A stretch of DNA of 64,000 nt from assembly GCA_964384205.1 (NCBI GenBank), contig CAYLKS010000008.1, positions 5,929 to 69,928 on the forward strand, read 5' to 3'. Under the pieces are notes generated by a model, which saw only the letters and a list, made by a program, of their open reading frames with translations, searched no databases and had not been told where the DNA came from. This stretch comes from CAYLKS01 sp964384205 [NCBI: uncultured bacterium] (GTDB lineage: Bacteria > JAGOEH01). A program made the translations under genes and the position numbers. Below, piece after piece: positions 53,599 through 62,288 of the stretch. Numbering within the stretch: the first letter of the stretch is position 1; every line of letters begins with the position of its first letter.

Positions 53599-54639
53599 TT
53601 AAAATTCTACTTTATTAAGACTTAATGGTTCTCCTTTTTTAATATTGCATTTAGCTTTTTTATTTAAAATGAATTGTAGAAATTCTGGTTTTAAACCCTT
53701 GGCAGGTCTTACAGTTTGTATGTTATCTAAAGTCAGATTTTCACCTTTTTTTATATTTTTTGTTGCAAAAATAGATGGTCTGTAATTTAAATTTTCCAGT
53801 TCATTTTCGTTAGGTCCATATTTTACATTACCTAATGCAGCCTCTATTTTTCTGATTGATTTAACAAGAGATTTAAGTTCATGTGGTTCAATTGAAAAAG
53901 GAGAATCTGGACTTGGTAAAGTTTTGTCAATAGTAAAATGTTTTTCAATTATTTTAGCTCCTAATGCTACAGAGGCGATTGCAATTTCATTCCCAATAGA
54001 GTGATCAGAAAGGCCAACAAGAGTATTAAAAGATTTTTGCAAATGCGGCATTGTAATTAAATTAAAATCTTTTTCATCTGCTGGATATGAACTAATACAT
54101 TTTAATAAAATCAAATTATTGTGATATTTTCTTATAATTTCCACTGCTTTAGCAATTTCTGAAAAAGTAGCCATACCTGTTGATAATATAATAGGTTTAT
54201 TTTTTGATGCAATATATTCAATAAGAGGAATATCAATTATTTCGAAGGAAGAAATTTTATAAGCAGGTACATTTATTGATTCTAAGAAATCAACAGCACT
54301 TTCGTCAAAGGGAGTTGAAAAAAATATTAAGCCAGATTTTTCTGCATATTCTTTTAATTTTATTTGCCACTCCCATGGCATATATGCTTTTTTATATAAT
54401 TCATATAGGGTTGTTGCTCCCCAGAAATTGCTACGTTTGATTTTAAAAATATCAGAAGTTGAATTAATGGTAATAGTATCTGGGGTATACGTTTGCAATT
54501 TTATTGCATCTGCTCCACTTTCTTTTGCAGCATCTATAATTTTATATGCAATATCAATTTTCTGGCAATGATTTGCAGACATTTCAGCAACTATAAATAC
54601 AGATGAATTTTGAGAGATTTCAAAATTAGCTATTTTCAT
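53599..54639 (-). CDS. pseI: Pseudaminic acid synthase
   Basis: A 346-residue NeuB-family enzyme: FIVAEMSANHCQKIDIAYKI, DAIKLQTYTPDTIT, FFSTPFDESAVDFLE, YKISSFEIIDIPLIEYIA, VGLSDHSIGNEIAIASVALG and EKHFTIDKTLPSPDSPFSIE. A SAF antifreeze-like domain closes the protein (about 285-346). The full wording is closer to PseI than to sialic-acid NeuB. It condenses PEP with 2,4-diacetamido-2,4,6-trideoxy-L-altrose to make pseudaminic acid. It overlaps pseC by 4 nt. Confidence 0.93.
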   Translation of the reverse strand: MKIANFEISQNSSVFIVAEMSANHCQKIDIAYKIIDAAKESGADAIKLQTYTPDTITINSTSDIFKIKRSNFWGATTLYELYKKAYMPWEWQIKLKEYAEKSGLIFFSTPFDESAVDFLESINVPAYKISSFEIIDIPLIEYIASKNKPIILSTGMATFSEIAKAVEIIRKYHNNLILLKCISSYPADEKDFNLITMPHLQKSFNTLVGLSDHSIGNEIAIASVALGAKIIEKHFTIDKTLPSPDSPFSIEPHELKSLVKSIRKIEAALGNVKYGPNENELENLNYRPSIFATKNIKKGENLTLDNIQTVRPAKGLKPEFLQFILNKKAKCNIKKGEPLSLNKVEF

Positions 54640-55781
54640 TTTATTAAAAAATCCTTTACAGTTTTAATCACATGATTGATTTCTTTTTCTGTTAATGAAT
54701 AATATATTGGTAAACTTACCACTTTATTATAAAAATCCATAGTATTAGGCAAATTTTTTTTATTATAACCTAATTTTTGATAATAAGGTTGCATAACTAT
54801 AGGAATATAATGCACCTGTAACATGATACCTCGATTTTTGAAAAATTCAAACATATCCTCTTTTGTTTTTTTTATCTTATTAAAGTTTACTAAAATAGGG
54901 TATAAATGGTAAGCATATTCTTTGGCATCTTCTTTATGGATAATTTTGATCTCTTCTAAATTTTTAAAATTTTTATCGTAAATATGAGCTATTTCTTTCC
55001 TTCTTTTAATAAAATTTTCTATTTTATTTAATTGAGAAATTCCCAGGGCACATTGAAAATCTGTTAATCTATAATTGAATCCAAGCTGTTGCATTTCATA
55101 ATACCACGGAGAATGTATATTTTGTTTATTTATGAAATTATTTTTATTTTTTGTTATACCGTGATTTCTTAGAATGAGTAATTTTTTATACAATATTTCA
55201 TTATTTGTCAATATAGCACCACCTTCACCTGTAGTAATAGTTTTTACAGGGTGAAAACTGAAAGTAGTTAAATCTGCCTGTCCGCCTATTGGTTGATTTT
55301 TATATTTGCTACCAAGGGAATGAGCAGCATCTGAGATTGTATATAATGAATATTTTTTGGCAATAGAATTGATTTTATCATAGTCAACAGGAATTCCAGC
55401 ATAATCAACAGATATTATAAGTTTAGTTTTACTATTTATTCTTTTTTCAATTTCATTTATGTCTATAATAGGATGGTCTTTTTTTATATCTACAAAAACT
55501 GGCTTAATATTATTATAAAGCATAGCATTGGCAGTAGCGACAAATGATAATGCTGTGGTTATCCCATTATAGCCTTTTTCTAATTCTAAGGTTTTAACTG
55601 CCAGATGAAGTGCTGCAGTGCCATTTGCAACACTTACAGCATATTTAACTTTACAATATTGGGCAAGCTTTTTTTCAAATTCAGCGACTTTTTCTCCTTG
55701 GGTAATCATGGGAGATTTTAGTGTTTTAATGACTTCTTCAATATCATCAGATGTTATATGTTGTTTTCCATAATAAATCAT
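54636..55781 (-). CDS. pseC: UDP-4-amino-4,6-dideoxy-AltNAc transaminase
   Basis: A 381-residue PLP enzyme of the DegT/DnrJ/EryC1 family. YGKQHITSDDIEEVIKTLKS and VANGTAALHLAV are the PseC-type N-terminus. FSFHPVKTITTGEGGAI holds the PLP lysine (FHPVKT). SVDYAGIPVDY and SDAAHSLGSKY contain cofactor-binding residues. It transfers an amino group from glutamate to the 4-keto sugar made by PseB. It overlaps both neighbours by 4 nt. Confidence 0.95.
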   Translation of the reverse strand: MIYYGKQHITSDDIEEVIKTLKSPMITQGEKVAEFEKKLAQYCKVKYAVSVANGTAALHLAVKTLELEKGYNGITTALSFVATANAMLYNNIKPVFVDIKKDHPIIDINEIEKRINSKTKLIISVDYAGIPVDYDKINSIAKKYSLYTISDAAHSLGSKYKNQPIGGQADLTTFSFHPVKTITTGEGGAILTNNEILYKKLLILRNHGITKNKNNFINKQNIHSPWYYEMQQLGFNYRLTDFQCALGISQLNKIENFIKRRKEIAHIYDKNFKNLEEIKIIHKEDAKEYAYHLYPILVNFNKIKKTKEDMFEFFKNRGIMLQVHYIPIVMQPYYQKLGYNKKNLPNTMDFYNKVVSLPIYYSLTEKEINHVIKTVKDFLIK

Positions 55782-56755
55782 ATTAATTGTAAAATCTCCT
55801 TTTGATTAATCCACCATGAATTTGTATCACTTGAATATTTAAAACGTTCACTTACTTTTTTATATTTTGAATAGTAATATTGGTTATAATCTTCTTCTAA
55901 TTCAGGGAGAATGATATATCCTTTGTCAAATTCTACAGTATGATGTGCTTCGTCTTCAGAAATCAACGTTTCATTTAGTTTCTCACCAGGTCTAATTCCA
56001 ATAAATTCTATTTTTGCATTGGGAGCAATTGCTTTTGCAAGGTCTATAATTTTCATACTCGGCATTTTGGGAACGAAAACTTCCCTTCCTTTCATCATTT
56101 CTAAAATATTAAAAATAAAATCAGCTACTTTTTCTAATGTTATAAAAAATCTGGTCATTCTCTCATCTGTTAATGTGATTTTACCTGTTTTAGCCTGTTC
56201 TTTCCATAATGGAATAACACTTCCTCGGCTATTTATAACATTTCCGTATCTAACACAACTAAATTGCGTATTTGAATCGCCGGAATAATTATTGGCTGCT
56301 ATGAATAGTTTTTCAGCAGCTAACTTAGAAGCTCCATACAGATTAATAGGATTTACTGCTTTATCTGTTGATAGCGCTAATACTTTGTTCACCCTTTGAT
56401 CAATTGCTGCATTTATGATATTATTCGCTCCAATAACATTGGTTTTTATAACTTCAATAGGATTGTATTCTCCAGATGTAATTATTTTCAAAGCTGCTGC
56501 ATGAATAACTATATCTACATTATGAAAGGCCCTATACAATCTTTCTTGATCTCTAATATCACCTATAAAGTAACGTATGAATTTGTATTGGTCAGGTGAA
56601 AATTTTTGAGCCATATAATATTGTTTCATTTCATCTCTACTGAAAATAATTAATTTATAAGGTTTAAAATTTTTTATTACCATTTCTGTAAATTTATTAC
56701 CAAAGGAACCTGTGCCGCCTGTAATTAAAACAGTTTTATCATTTAAATCAAACAT
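55778..56755 (-). CDS. pseB: UDP-GlcNAc 4,6-dehydratase (inverting)
   Basis: A 325-residue short-chain dehydrogenase fold: nucleotide loop ITGGTGSFGNKFTEMV, HAAALK (position of the altered active site), and LSTDKAVNPINLYGASKLAAE, which holds the Tyr-x3-Lys pair. These are the typical PseB/FlaA1 motifs; the enzyme dehydrates and 5-epimerises UDP-GlcNAc, the first step of pseudaminic acid synthesis. A clear AGGAG precedes the ATG. Genes for PseH, PseG and PseF are not in this window. Confidence 0.95.
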   Translation of the reverse strand: MFDLNDKTVLITGGTGSFGNKFTEMVIKNFKPYKLIIFSRDEMKQYYMAQKFSPDQYKFIRYFIGDIRDQERLYRAFHNVDIVIHAAALKIITSGEYNPIEVIKTNVIGANNIINAAIDQRVNKVLALSTDKAVNPINLYGASKLAAEKLFIAANNYSGDSNTQFSCVRYGNVINSRGSVIPLWKEQAKTGKITLTDERMTRFFITLEKVADFIFNILEMMKGREVFVPKMPSMKIIDLAKAIAPNAKIEFIGIRPGEKLNETLISEDEAHHTVEFDKGYIILPELEEDYNQYYYSKYKKVSERFKYSSDTNSWWINQKEILQLI

Positions 56756-56808
56756 AATCTCCTCATCTTTATAAGGTTAGCTTTTAAAATCAATAAATAT
56801 ATAAAAAT

Positions 56809-57624
56809 TTATTTTTCTTGTTTGATATGGTAGGCAATCCATTCATCCTGTGTCTTTTTTTTAATTATTTTAAATCCTGATGATATTAAAAATTCTGTAA
56901 ATTCTACATCTTCCTCTATGAGTATGCCACTTGAAATAATCGTGGAATCTTCTAATAAAAATCTATGAATATTTTGTAAAATCCCTTTTTGAATTGAAGA
57001 TATAATATTAATCAGAATTATATCAAACTTATTTTTTATGCAATCTATTGTTCCATTGATGAAATAGATATTATTTAATTTATTGAATTCTGTATTGTTT
57101 TTATGGGCATATTTTATTGCTGTTGTGTCAATTTCGATGGAAGTAACAGAATTTGACTCTAATAATGCAGCTGCAAATGATAAAATCCCGCTTCCAGTTC
57201 CGATATCAAAAACAGTTTTCTCTTTAAAAGATAATTCCTTCATAAGTCTAAGCATTAGTTGTGTTGTCTGATGTGTACCTGTTCCAAATGCGAGATTGGG
57301 TTCTATAATTATTTTATATTTAATATTTTCTTTTGGTTTTTCCCACGGAGGATATATTAGAAATGTATTTTCAATATTAACAGGTTTAAAATTTTTTTTC
57401 CATTCATTTAGCCAATTTTGTTGCTCTTGTTTATCAATTTGATACTCAATATCAAGTTTGTCTAAGAAAAATTTTAAACTTTCTATATCAATGCTTGAAT
57501 CAAAAAATGCAATTGCACTATTATTATCCAATTCTTGTATTCCAGTACATTTTTGATTAAATAGATATAAGTTGGTTAATTCCGTATTACCTTTGTAGAT
57601 GATTTTGATTTTCCACCAGAACAT
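56809..57624 (-). CDS. prmA: Ribosomal protein L11 methyltransferase
   Basis: A 271-residue class I methyltransferase. The N-terminal substrate-recognition domain (1-95, ending QQNWLNEWKKNFKPVNI) is followed by the PrmA signature NLAFGTGTHQTTQLMLRLM and SAM loop VFDIGTGSGILSFAAALLES, then INIISSIQ (NxxxxxL-type post motif). It trimethylates ribosomal protein L11. The Shine-Dalgarno is weak (AGG), suggesting coupling to the upstream gene, whose stop lies 2 nt before the start. Confidence 0.93.
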   Translation of the reverse strand: MFWWKIKIIYKGNTELTNLYLFNQKCTGIQELDNNSAIAFFDSSIDIESLKFFLDKLDIEYQIDKQEQQNWLNEWKKNFKPVNIENTFLIYPPWEKPKENIKYKIIIEPNLAFGTGTHQTTQLMLRLMKELSFKEKTVFDIGTGSGILSFAAALLESNSVTSIEIDTTAIKYAHKNNTEFNKLNNIYFINGTIDCIKNKFDIILINIISSIQKGILQNIHRFLLEDSTIISSGILIEEDVEFTEFLISSGFKIIKKKTQDEWIAYHIKQEK

Positions 57625-57626
57625 AT

Positions 57627-58811
57627 TTATGGCCTGATTAAACTTGATGCTACAATGTTAGCAATTTTTGCTCTCAAAGATATAACACTTCCTTTATCTT
57701 GAGGATGGACTCTATTTGTTAAAATTATAATAAATACTTTTGTGTCAAGGTCTATCCATATAGAAGTTCCTGTATATCCAGAATGTCCGAAGGAATTCAT
57801 CCCCAAAATATCACCTCTGACTGAACTGTATGCTGTTTTAGAATCCCATCCTGCAGTTCTTCCTTTATCTGCTAAATATGGATAAATTGATGTCATTGCT
57901 TTTACTGTCAATGGTGAAAAAATTACTTTATCTTCATATCTGCCATTATTTAATAGCATAATAGCAAATTTAGACAAATCTTCTGCTGTACTGAATAAGC
58001 CAGCATTTCCTGATATTCCACCAATATATCGAGCAAGAGGATCATGCACTTTACCTAATAACATTTTACCATTCACAACTTCAGTAGGTGCAATTAATTT
58101 TTTATATTTTGAGGGAGGATTGAAAAATGTGTGGTTCATATTCATTGGGTGAAATATATATTTTTGAGAAAATTTATTAATATCCATGCCACTTACTTTT
58201 TCTATTATATAGGCTAATGTAATAAAACCGAGGCAACTATATTGAAAGGTTTCACCAGGAGCAGCAATTTTGTCAGATTTAGCTATAGCATCGATTACTT
58301 TTTTTAAACTTCCCTTTTTCCCATATTTCATTTTTAATGAATCAACATTTAGATAAGGTTTTAGCCCAGCAGTATGCGTTAATAAATGATAAATATGAGG
58401 TGCAGGATATTTTTTTCCTGTACTGTCTTCATATACTTTAAAGTCAGGGATAAAATCTGTAACTTTCTCCCAGAGAGTGAGTTTTCCCTGTTCAACCAGT
58501 TTCCATATTGATGATGCTGTAGCAACTGGTTTTGTAACTGATGCAAGATCAAATATTGTATTGATTTTCATTGGTTTTAGTTTATTATAAACTTGTTTAT
58601 AGCCGAATCCTTTTAAATAAACTATTGAAGAATTTCTTCCGACTACGACAACTCCGCCAGGTATCTCTTTTTTTAGAACAGCTTGTATCATTAAAGAATC
58701 TATTAATTGTAAATGTGAATTATCAAAACCTGAACTTTGAGGTTTTTTAATTGATATTGGGTTAGCATTGGATATAATAGAAAATATTATAATAAATAGC
58801 ATTATCCTCAT
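57627..58811 (-). CDS. Beta-lactamase-class-C-like serine hydrolase
   Basis: A 394-residue exported hydrolase. The signal peptide (1-17) is followed by the class C/penicillin-binding fold. The nucleophile is Ser91 in DLASVTKPVATAS (SxxK), HLLTHTAGLKPYL follows, and the third motif is HSG in SFGHSGYTGTS. The second motif, usually Tyr-x-Asn, reads YSC (191-193), so the Asn is replaced by Cys, as in some family members. It could be an esterase, D-aminopeptidase or peptidoglycan-modifying enzyme; antibiotic hydrolysis is not implied. It has an AGGGAG Shine-Dalgarno. Confidence 0.88.
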   Translation of the reverse strand: MRIMLFIIIFSIISNANPISIKKPQSSGFDNSHLQLIDSLMIQAVLKKEIPGGVVVVGRNSSIVYLKGFGYKQVYNKLKPMKINTIFDLASVTKPVATASSIWKLVEQGKLTLWEKVTDFIPDFKVYEDSTGKKYPAPHIYHLLTHTAGLKPYLNVDSLKMKYGKKGSLKKVIDAIAKSDKIAAPGETFQYSCLGFITLAYIIEKVSGMDINKFSQKYIFHPMNMNHTFFNPPSKYKKLIAPTEVVNGKMLLGKVHDPLARYIGGISGNAGLFSTAEDLSKFAIMLLNNGRYEDKVIFSPLTVKAMTSIYPYLADKGRTAGWDSKTAYSSVRGDILGMNSFGHSGYTGTSIWIDLDTKVFIIILTNRVHPQDKGSVISLRAKIANIVASSLIRP

Positions 58812-58834
58812 ACTCTGACTCCCTGGTGATTATG

Positions 58835-60112
58835 TTATTTTAATGGCAATGAAAAAGCGAATATAGAACCTTCTCCTTTTTTACTATTAACCCATATCCT
58901 CCCGTTGTGCATATCAATAATTTTATGAATAAATACCAGCCCGTATCCACTTTGTGTTTCATTTCCGGTTGGTCTGGATGAAAGTTTGCCCGGTCTTATA
59001 AAAATATTTTTTAGATCATCTTCATTTAATCCTTGTCCAGTATCTTTAATATAGGAGATAATATAATCATTATTTTTTTCAAAATATATGGTTATCCGTC
59101 CCCCAGGTTCTGTGTATTTAATAGCATTGCTTAGTAAATTATCAATTACCTGAGCAATTCTAATTTTATCAGCATTTACTATACATTCGAAATCTGGTTC
59201 CTCAAATATAATCTGTATTTCTTTCTTTTTAGCTGCATGGCTGTAAAAATTTGTGCGTTTGAAAAATAAATTAATTAAATCGAACTCGTGTTTTTGTAAA
59301 TTAAAATTTATGGATTCAAGAGAATAAATATTTGTTATATCATCTATTAGTTTATTTATTCCCCAGGTCGTCTTGCGTAACATTTGTAATTTTTTTAAAA
59401 TTAATTCTTTTTCCATATCTTGATTAATATATTCATCAATAATATCTAAATAAGAATTTAATATCATTAAAGGATTTCTTAAATCATGGACTATAATTCC
59501 TATTAATTCATTTTTTTGAAAATTTAAATCTTTCAAATAATAAAGAGTTTCTATTTTAGATATTGATGATCTGATATAATCTTTCAGTTCGAAAAGAATA
59601 GACAAGTCATTTATATCATATTCAAGGAATTCGTTATTATAAAACATAACATATGCTTTTGTTTTTATGGAAAACTCTATTTTATAAATAATAAGATAAT
59701 TAAATAATTTTTTCTTCTCCTCATTTTTAAAAAAATCTTTTTGAACAAAGTCACTATTTTTTATAACATAAATATTTGGAAATACTTCTTTACTTTGATT
59801 TTGTAATGTCATAAATATATTTTCATCTAAGTGGGAATGAATATCTTTTTCTTCAATATCTGAGTTTATATTATTGAATAAGAAAAGTTTTTTACTTGGG
59901 GAAAATTTATAATAAAAAGATTTTTTCAGAGATTTTAGGATTTTTAATTCATTTCCTATAGTAAAATAAATATCATCTAATTTATTTTGAGATAATAATT
60001 TTTTAAAAAAATTTTTTATAAATAGTAATTGAAAATTTCTTTGATGTAATTTATTAGTTAATTCAAAAATTTCATTTTCACCAAAAAATTTTTCCACCAT
60101 ACTTTCTTTCAT
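58835..60112 (-). CDS. Cytoplasmic sensor histidine kinase
   Basis: A 425-residue kinase with no membrane span. The N-terminal half (1-195) looks like a divergent GAF-type sensor. A short coiled linker leads to the H-box IGIIVHDLRNPLMILNSYLD with His209. The ATPase domain has IRIAQVIDNLLSNAIKYTEP, DTGQGL and SGYGLVFIHKI. There is no partner response regulator in the window. The start lacks a Shine-Dalgarno; the ATG at 60098-60100 (Met5) is an alternative start. A TTGATT/TATTCT promoter lies upstream. Confidence 0.88.
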   Translation of the reverse strand: MKESMVEKFFGENEIFELTNKLHQRNFQLLFIKNFFKKLLSQNKLDDIYFTIGNELKILKSLKKSFYYKFSPSKKLFLFNNINSDIEEKDIHSHLDENIFMTLQNQSKEVFPNIYVIKNSDFVQKDFFKNEEKKKLFNYLIIYKIEFSIKTKAYVMFYNNEFLEYDINDLSILFELKDYIRSSISKIETLYYLKDLNFQKNELIGIIVHDLRNPLMILNSYLDIIDEYINQDMEKELILKKLQMLRKTTWGINKLIDDITNIYSLESINFNLQKHEFDLINLFFKRTNFYSHAAKKKEIQIIFEEPDFECIVNADKIRIAQVIDNLLSNAIKYTEPGGRITIYFEKNNDYIISYIKDTGQGLNEDDLKNIFIRPGKLSSRPTGNETQSGYGLVFIHKIIDMHNGRIWVNSKKGEGSIFAFSLPLK

Positions 60113-60146
60113 AGAAAATTTTTAATTAAAACCGTTAATTTTTTTC

Positions 60147-60175
60147 AGAATAATAATTTTTTTTTAGAAAATCAA
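60147..60175 (-). promoter_or_regulatory. Possible promoter of the sensor kinase gene
   Basis: TTGATT (60170-60175), 17 bp, TATTCT (60147-60152) on the minus strand, giving a leader of about 28-34 nt without a clear Shine-Dalgarno. It lies back to back with the scpA promoter in the 185-bp divergent intergenic region. Confidence 0.4.
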
Positions 60176-60262
60176 GATAATAAATATTTTTTTTATTTTA
60201 TAGACTATAATAATCAAAGTATTATTGAGAATTTTTTTATTTTTTCAATTTTCCCATTTATC

Positions 60263-60298
60263 TTGACTTTTAAATAAATTAATATTATTTTAAATCGA
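60263..60298 (+). promoter_or_regulatory. scpA operon promoter; predicted leaderless transcript
   Basis: TTGACT (60263-60268) is followed by an AT-rich spacer with TATTAT (60283-60288) or TATTTT (60286-60291), and the first ATG of scpA begins at 60298, exactly 29 nt after TTGACT. There is no Shine-Dalgarno. The distance matches dnaA and the GT9 gene at 42562. Confidence 0.5.
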
Positions 60299-61005
60299 TG
60301 ATGGAATTGCAAGTAGAATTAGAACAATTTGAAGGGCCGTTAGACCTTCTCTTATATTTGATAAAAAAGAATGAAGTAGATATATATGATATTCCTATCA
60401 CTAAAATTACAGAACAGTATTTAGAATATTTAAAATTTATGCAAGATAAAAAATTGGATATTGCTGGCGAATTTTTTGTTATGGCCGCAACCTTAATTAG
60501 AATTAAAACTTTAATGTTATTGCCGAAAGAAAATGCAGATGAAGAAATTCAACATATAGAAGACCCAAGACAAGAACTAATAGATAAGTTATTAGAATAT
60601 AAAAAAATTAAAGAATTATCAGAAAAGATGTTTCAGCTGCAAGAAAAACAATCAAAAATATTTTATAGGGGATATTTTTCAGAATATGAATATATTAAAG
60701 ATGATTATGTGGATTTAAACTTTTCTAAATTTTTTTCTATTTATAAATCATCTGCGAATCGCATTATTGATAAATTAAAATATATAGAAGTATATAAAGA
60801 TGCTACCCCCATAGAGGAAATTATTAATATAATTTTATCTAAAATTGAGGATAGCAATCATTTGAGGTTTTTTGAAGTGATTGATAGAACAAATTTATCA
60901 GAACTTATTGTGGGTTTTATGGCTATTTTAGAACTTTCAAAATTGCAGAGAATCAGATTAATCCAGAATATATTGTGGGGGGAAATTTGGTTAGAAAAGG
61001 TGTGA
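60298..61005 (+). CDS. scpA: Segregation and condensation protein ScpA
   Basis: A 235-residue kleisin. The N-terminal segment VELEQFEGPLDLLLYLIKKN, then DIYDIPITKITEQYLEYL and EFFVMAATLIRIKTLMLLP, is the conserved ScpA signature that binds the SMC neck. The C-terminal winged helix ends ELSKLQRIRLIQN, the SMC-head-binding part. It bridges the SMC dimer and condenses newly replicated DNA. It begins with two tandem ATGs and no Shine-Dalgarno. It is followed after 4 nt by scpB. Confidence 0.96.
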   Translation: MMELQVELEQFEGPLDLLLYLIKKNEVDIYDIPITKITEQYLEYLKFMQDKKLDIAGEFFVMAATLIRIKTLMLLPKENADEEIQHIEDPRQELIDKLLEYKKIKELSEKMFQLQEKQSKIFYRGYFSEYEYIKDDYVDLNFSKFFSIYKSSANRIIDKLKYIEVYKDATPIEEIINIILSKIEDSNHLRFFEVIDRTNLSELIVGFMAILELSKLQRIRLIQNILWGEIWLEKV

Positions 61006-61009
61006 AGTT

Positions 61010-61576
61010 ATGTATAGCTCTATTATAGAGGCAATTATTTTTGCAAGTACAGAACCTATTAGTGAGGATAAAATTAAAAGTATAATAGGTAATGGTTTAA
61101 CAAAAAGCGATATAGGCAATATTGTTGAGAAATTAAATGAGGAGTATGATAGAACTAATAGAGCTTTTAGGATTGAGAAAGTAGCGGGAGGATATATTTT
61201 AGCAACACGTCAGGTTTATTATAAATTTTTGCAGAAGATGAATTATAATAAAATCAAAAAAGGGGTAACTCATGCAGCAATGGAATGTCTTGCAATTATA
61301 GCATTAAAGCAGCCTATTACCCGAATAGAAATAGATCAAATTAGAGGAGTTAATTCAGTAGGTGCAATTAATTCATTATTAGAAAAGGAATTGATTACAA
61401 TCGCTGGGAGGAAAAAAGTTCCTGGAAATCCTTTAATGTATAAAGTTACAGATAAATTTTTATTTTTATTGGGCATTAATTCTTTGGAGGATTTGCCTGA
61501 TTATAATGAATATAAGAGTAAATTTAAAGAATTAGAGGAGAATAGAGAGAAGGAAAATGAAATTAAGGTTGAATAA
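61010..61576 (+). CDS. scpB: Segregation and condensation protein ScpB
   Basis: A 188-residue protein with two winged-helix domains: YSSIIEAIIFASTEPISEDK at the start, YILATRQVYYKFLQKM, and AAMECLAIIALKQPITRIEI-DQIRGVNS, the best-conserved ScpB block, followed by GRKKVPGNPLMYKVTDKFL. It binds ScpA as a dimer. The start has GGTGTGAAG upstream. Its 3' end overlaps rluB by 20 nt. Confidence 0.96.
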   Translation: MYSSIIEAIIFASTEPISEDKIKSIIGNGLTKSDIGNIVEKLNEEYDRTNRAFRIEKVAGGYILATRQVYYKFLQKMNYNKIKKGVTHAAMECLAIIALKQPITRIEIDQIRGVNSVGAINSLLEKELITIAGRKKVPGNPLMYKVTDKFLFLLGINSLEDLPDYNEYKSKFKELEENREKENEIKVE

Positions 61577-62288
61577 ATTTATAGCAAGTTGTGGTATTTG
61601 TTCAAGAAGGAAAGCGGATGAAATTATTAAAAATGGTAAAATAAGAGTAAATGGTCAAATTTGTAATGAAGTCGGTACCATCATTGATACTGAAAAAGAT
61701 GTAGTAAAATATTATAGTAAAATATTAAAAATGGAGACTAATAAAATATATATTATAATGAATAAGCCTTTGAATTGTATTACTTCAACTAAAAGGCAGG
61801 ATCCAAATGTAAAAACGGTATTTGCTTTTTTGCCAAAATTTAAAGAAAGAATATTTCCAGTTGGTAGATTGGATAAAAATACAACCGGATTGCTTTTATT
61901 AACAAATGATGGTGAATTAACTAATGCTTTACTTCACCCTAAAAGGAAAATTCCTAAAACATATAGAGTTGTAGCAAAGGGTAATTTTTTTAAAAATAAA
62001 ATAGAATCTTTGCGTCAGGGAGTTATATTAGAAGATGGGGTTACTTTACCGGCTAAAGTTTTTATTAATAAAAAAATTTCTGATGAGCTTTTTGAGTTTA
62101 AAATAACAATTTTTGAAGGTAGAAAAAGACAAATTAGACGTATGTTTAAAGCAGTTGATATGGAAGTTGTAAAATTGCATAGAATAGGATTTGCAGGGCT
62201 GAGTGTTAAAGGTCTTAAAAAAGGAGAATGGCGTTTTTTAACACATGGAGAATTAGTAAAATTGAAAAAAAGTGTGGGATTAGAATAG
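61557..62288 (+). CDS. rluB: 23S rRNA pseudouridine synthase, RluB/RsuA family
   Basis: A 243-residue enzyme. An S4 RNA-binding domain (1-60, LRLNKFIASCGICSRRKADE) precedes the RsuA-type catalytic domain. The catalytic Asp106 lies in PVGRLDKNTTGLLLLTNDGE, and FEGRKRQIRRMFKAVDMEVV is the C-terminal signature. It isomerises a uridine in rRNA. The scpA-scpB-rluB order is widespread in bacteria. It has AGAAGGAAA before the ATG and touches the next gene directly. Confidence 0.96.
   Translation: MKLRLNKFIASCGICSRRKADEIIKNGKIRVNGQICNEVGTIIDTEKDVVKYYSKILKMETNKIYIIMNKPLNCITSTKRQDPNVKTVFAFLPKFKERIFPVGRLDKNTTGLLLLTNDGELTNALLHPKRKIPKTYRVVAKGNFFKNKIESLRQGVILEDGVTLPAKVFINKKISDELFEFKITIFEGRKRQIRRMFKAVDMEVVKLHRIGFAGLSVKGLKKGEWRFLTHGELVKLKKSVGLE

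Noticed and set aside
57627-58811. Antibiotic-resistance beta-lactamase
   Set aside because: The class C-like fold is shared by many esterases and peptidases; the YSC second motif and lack of resistance context do not support that role.
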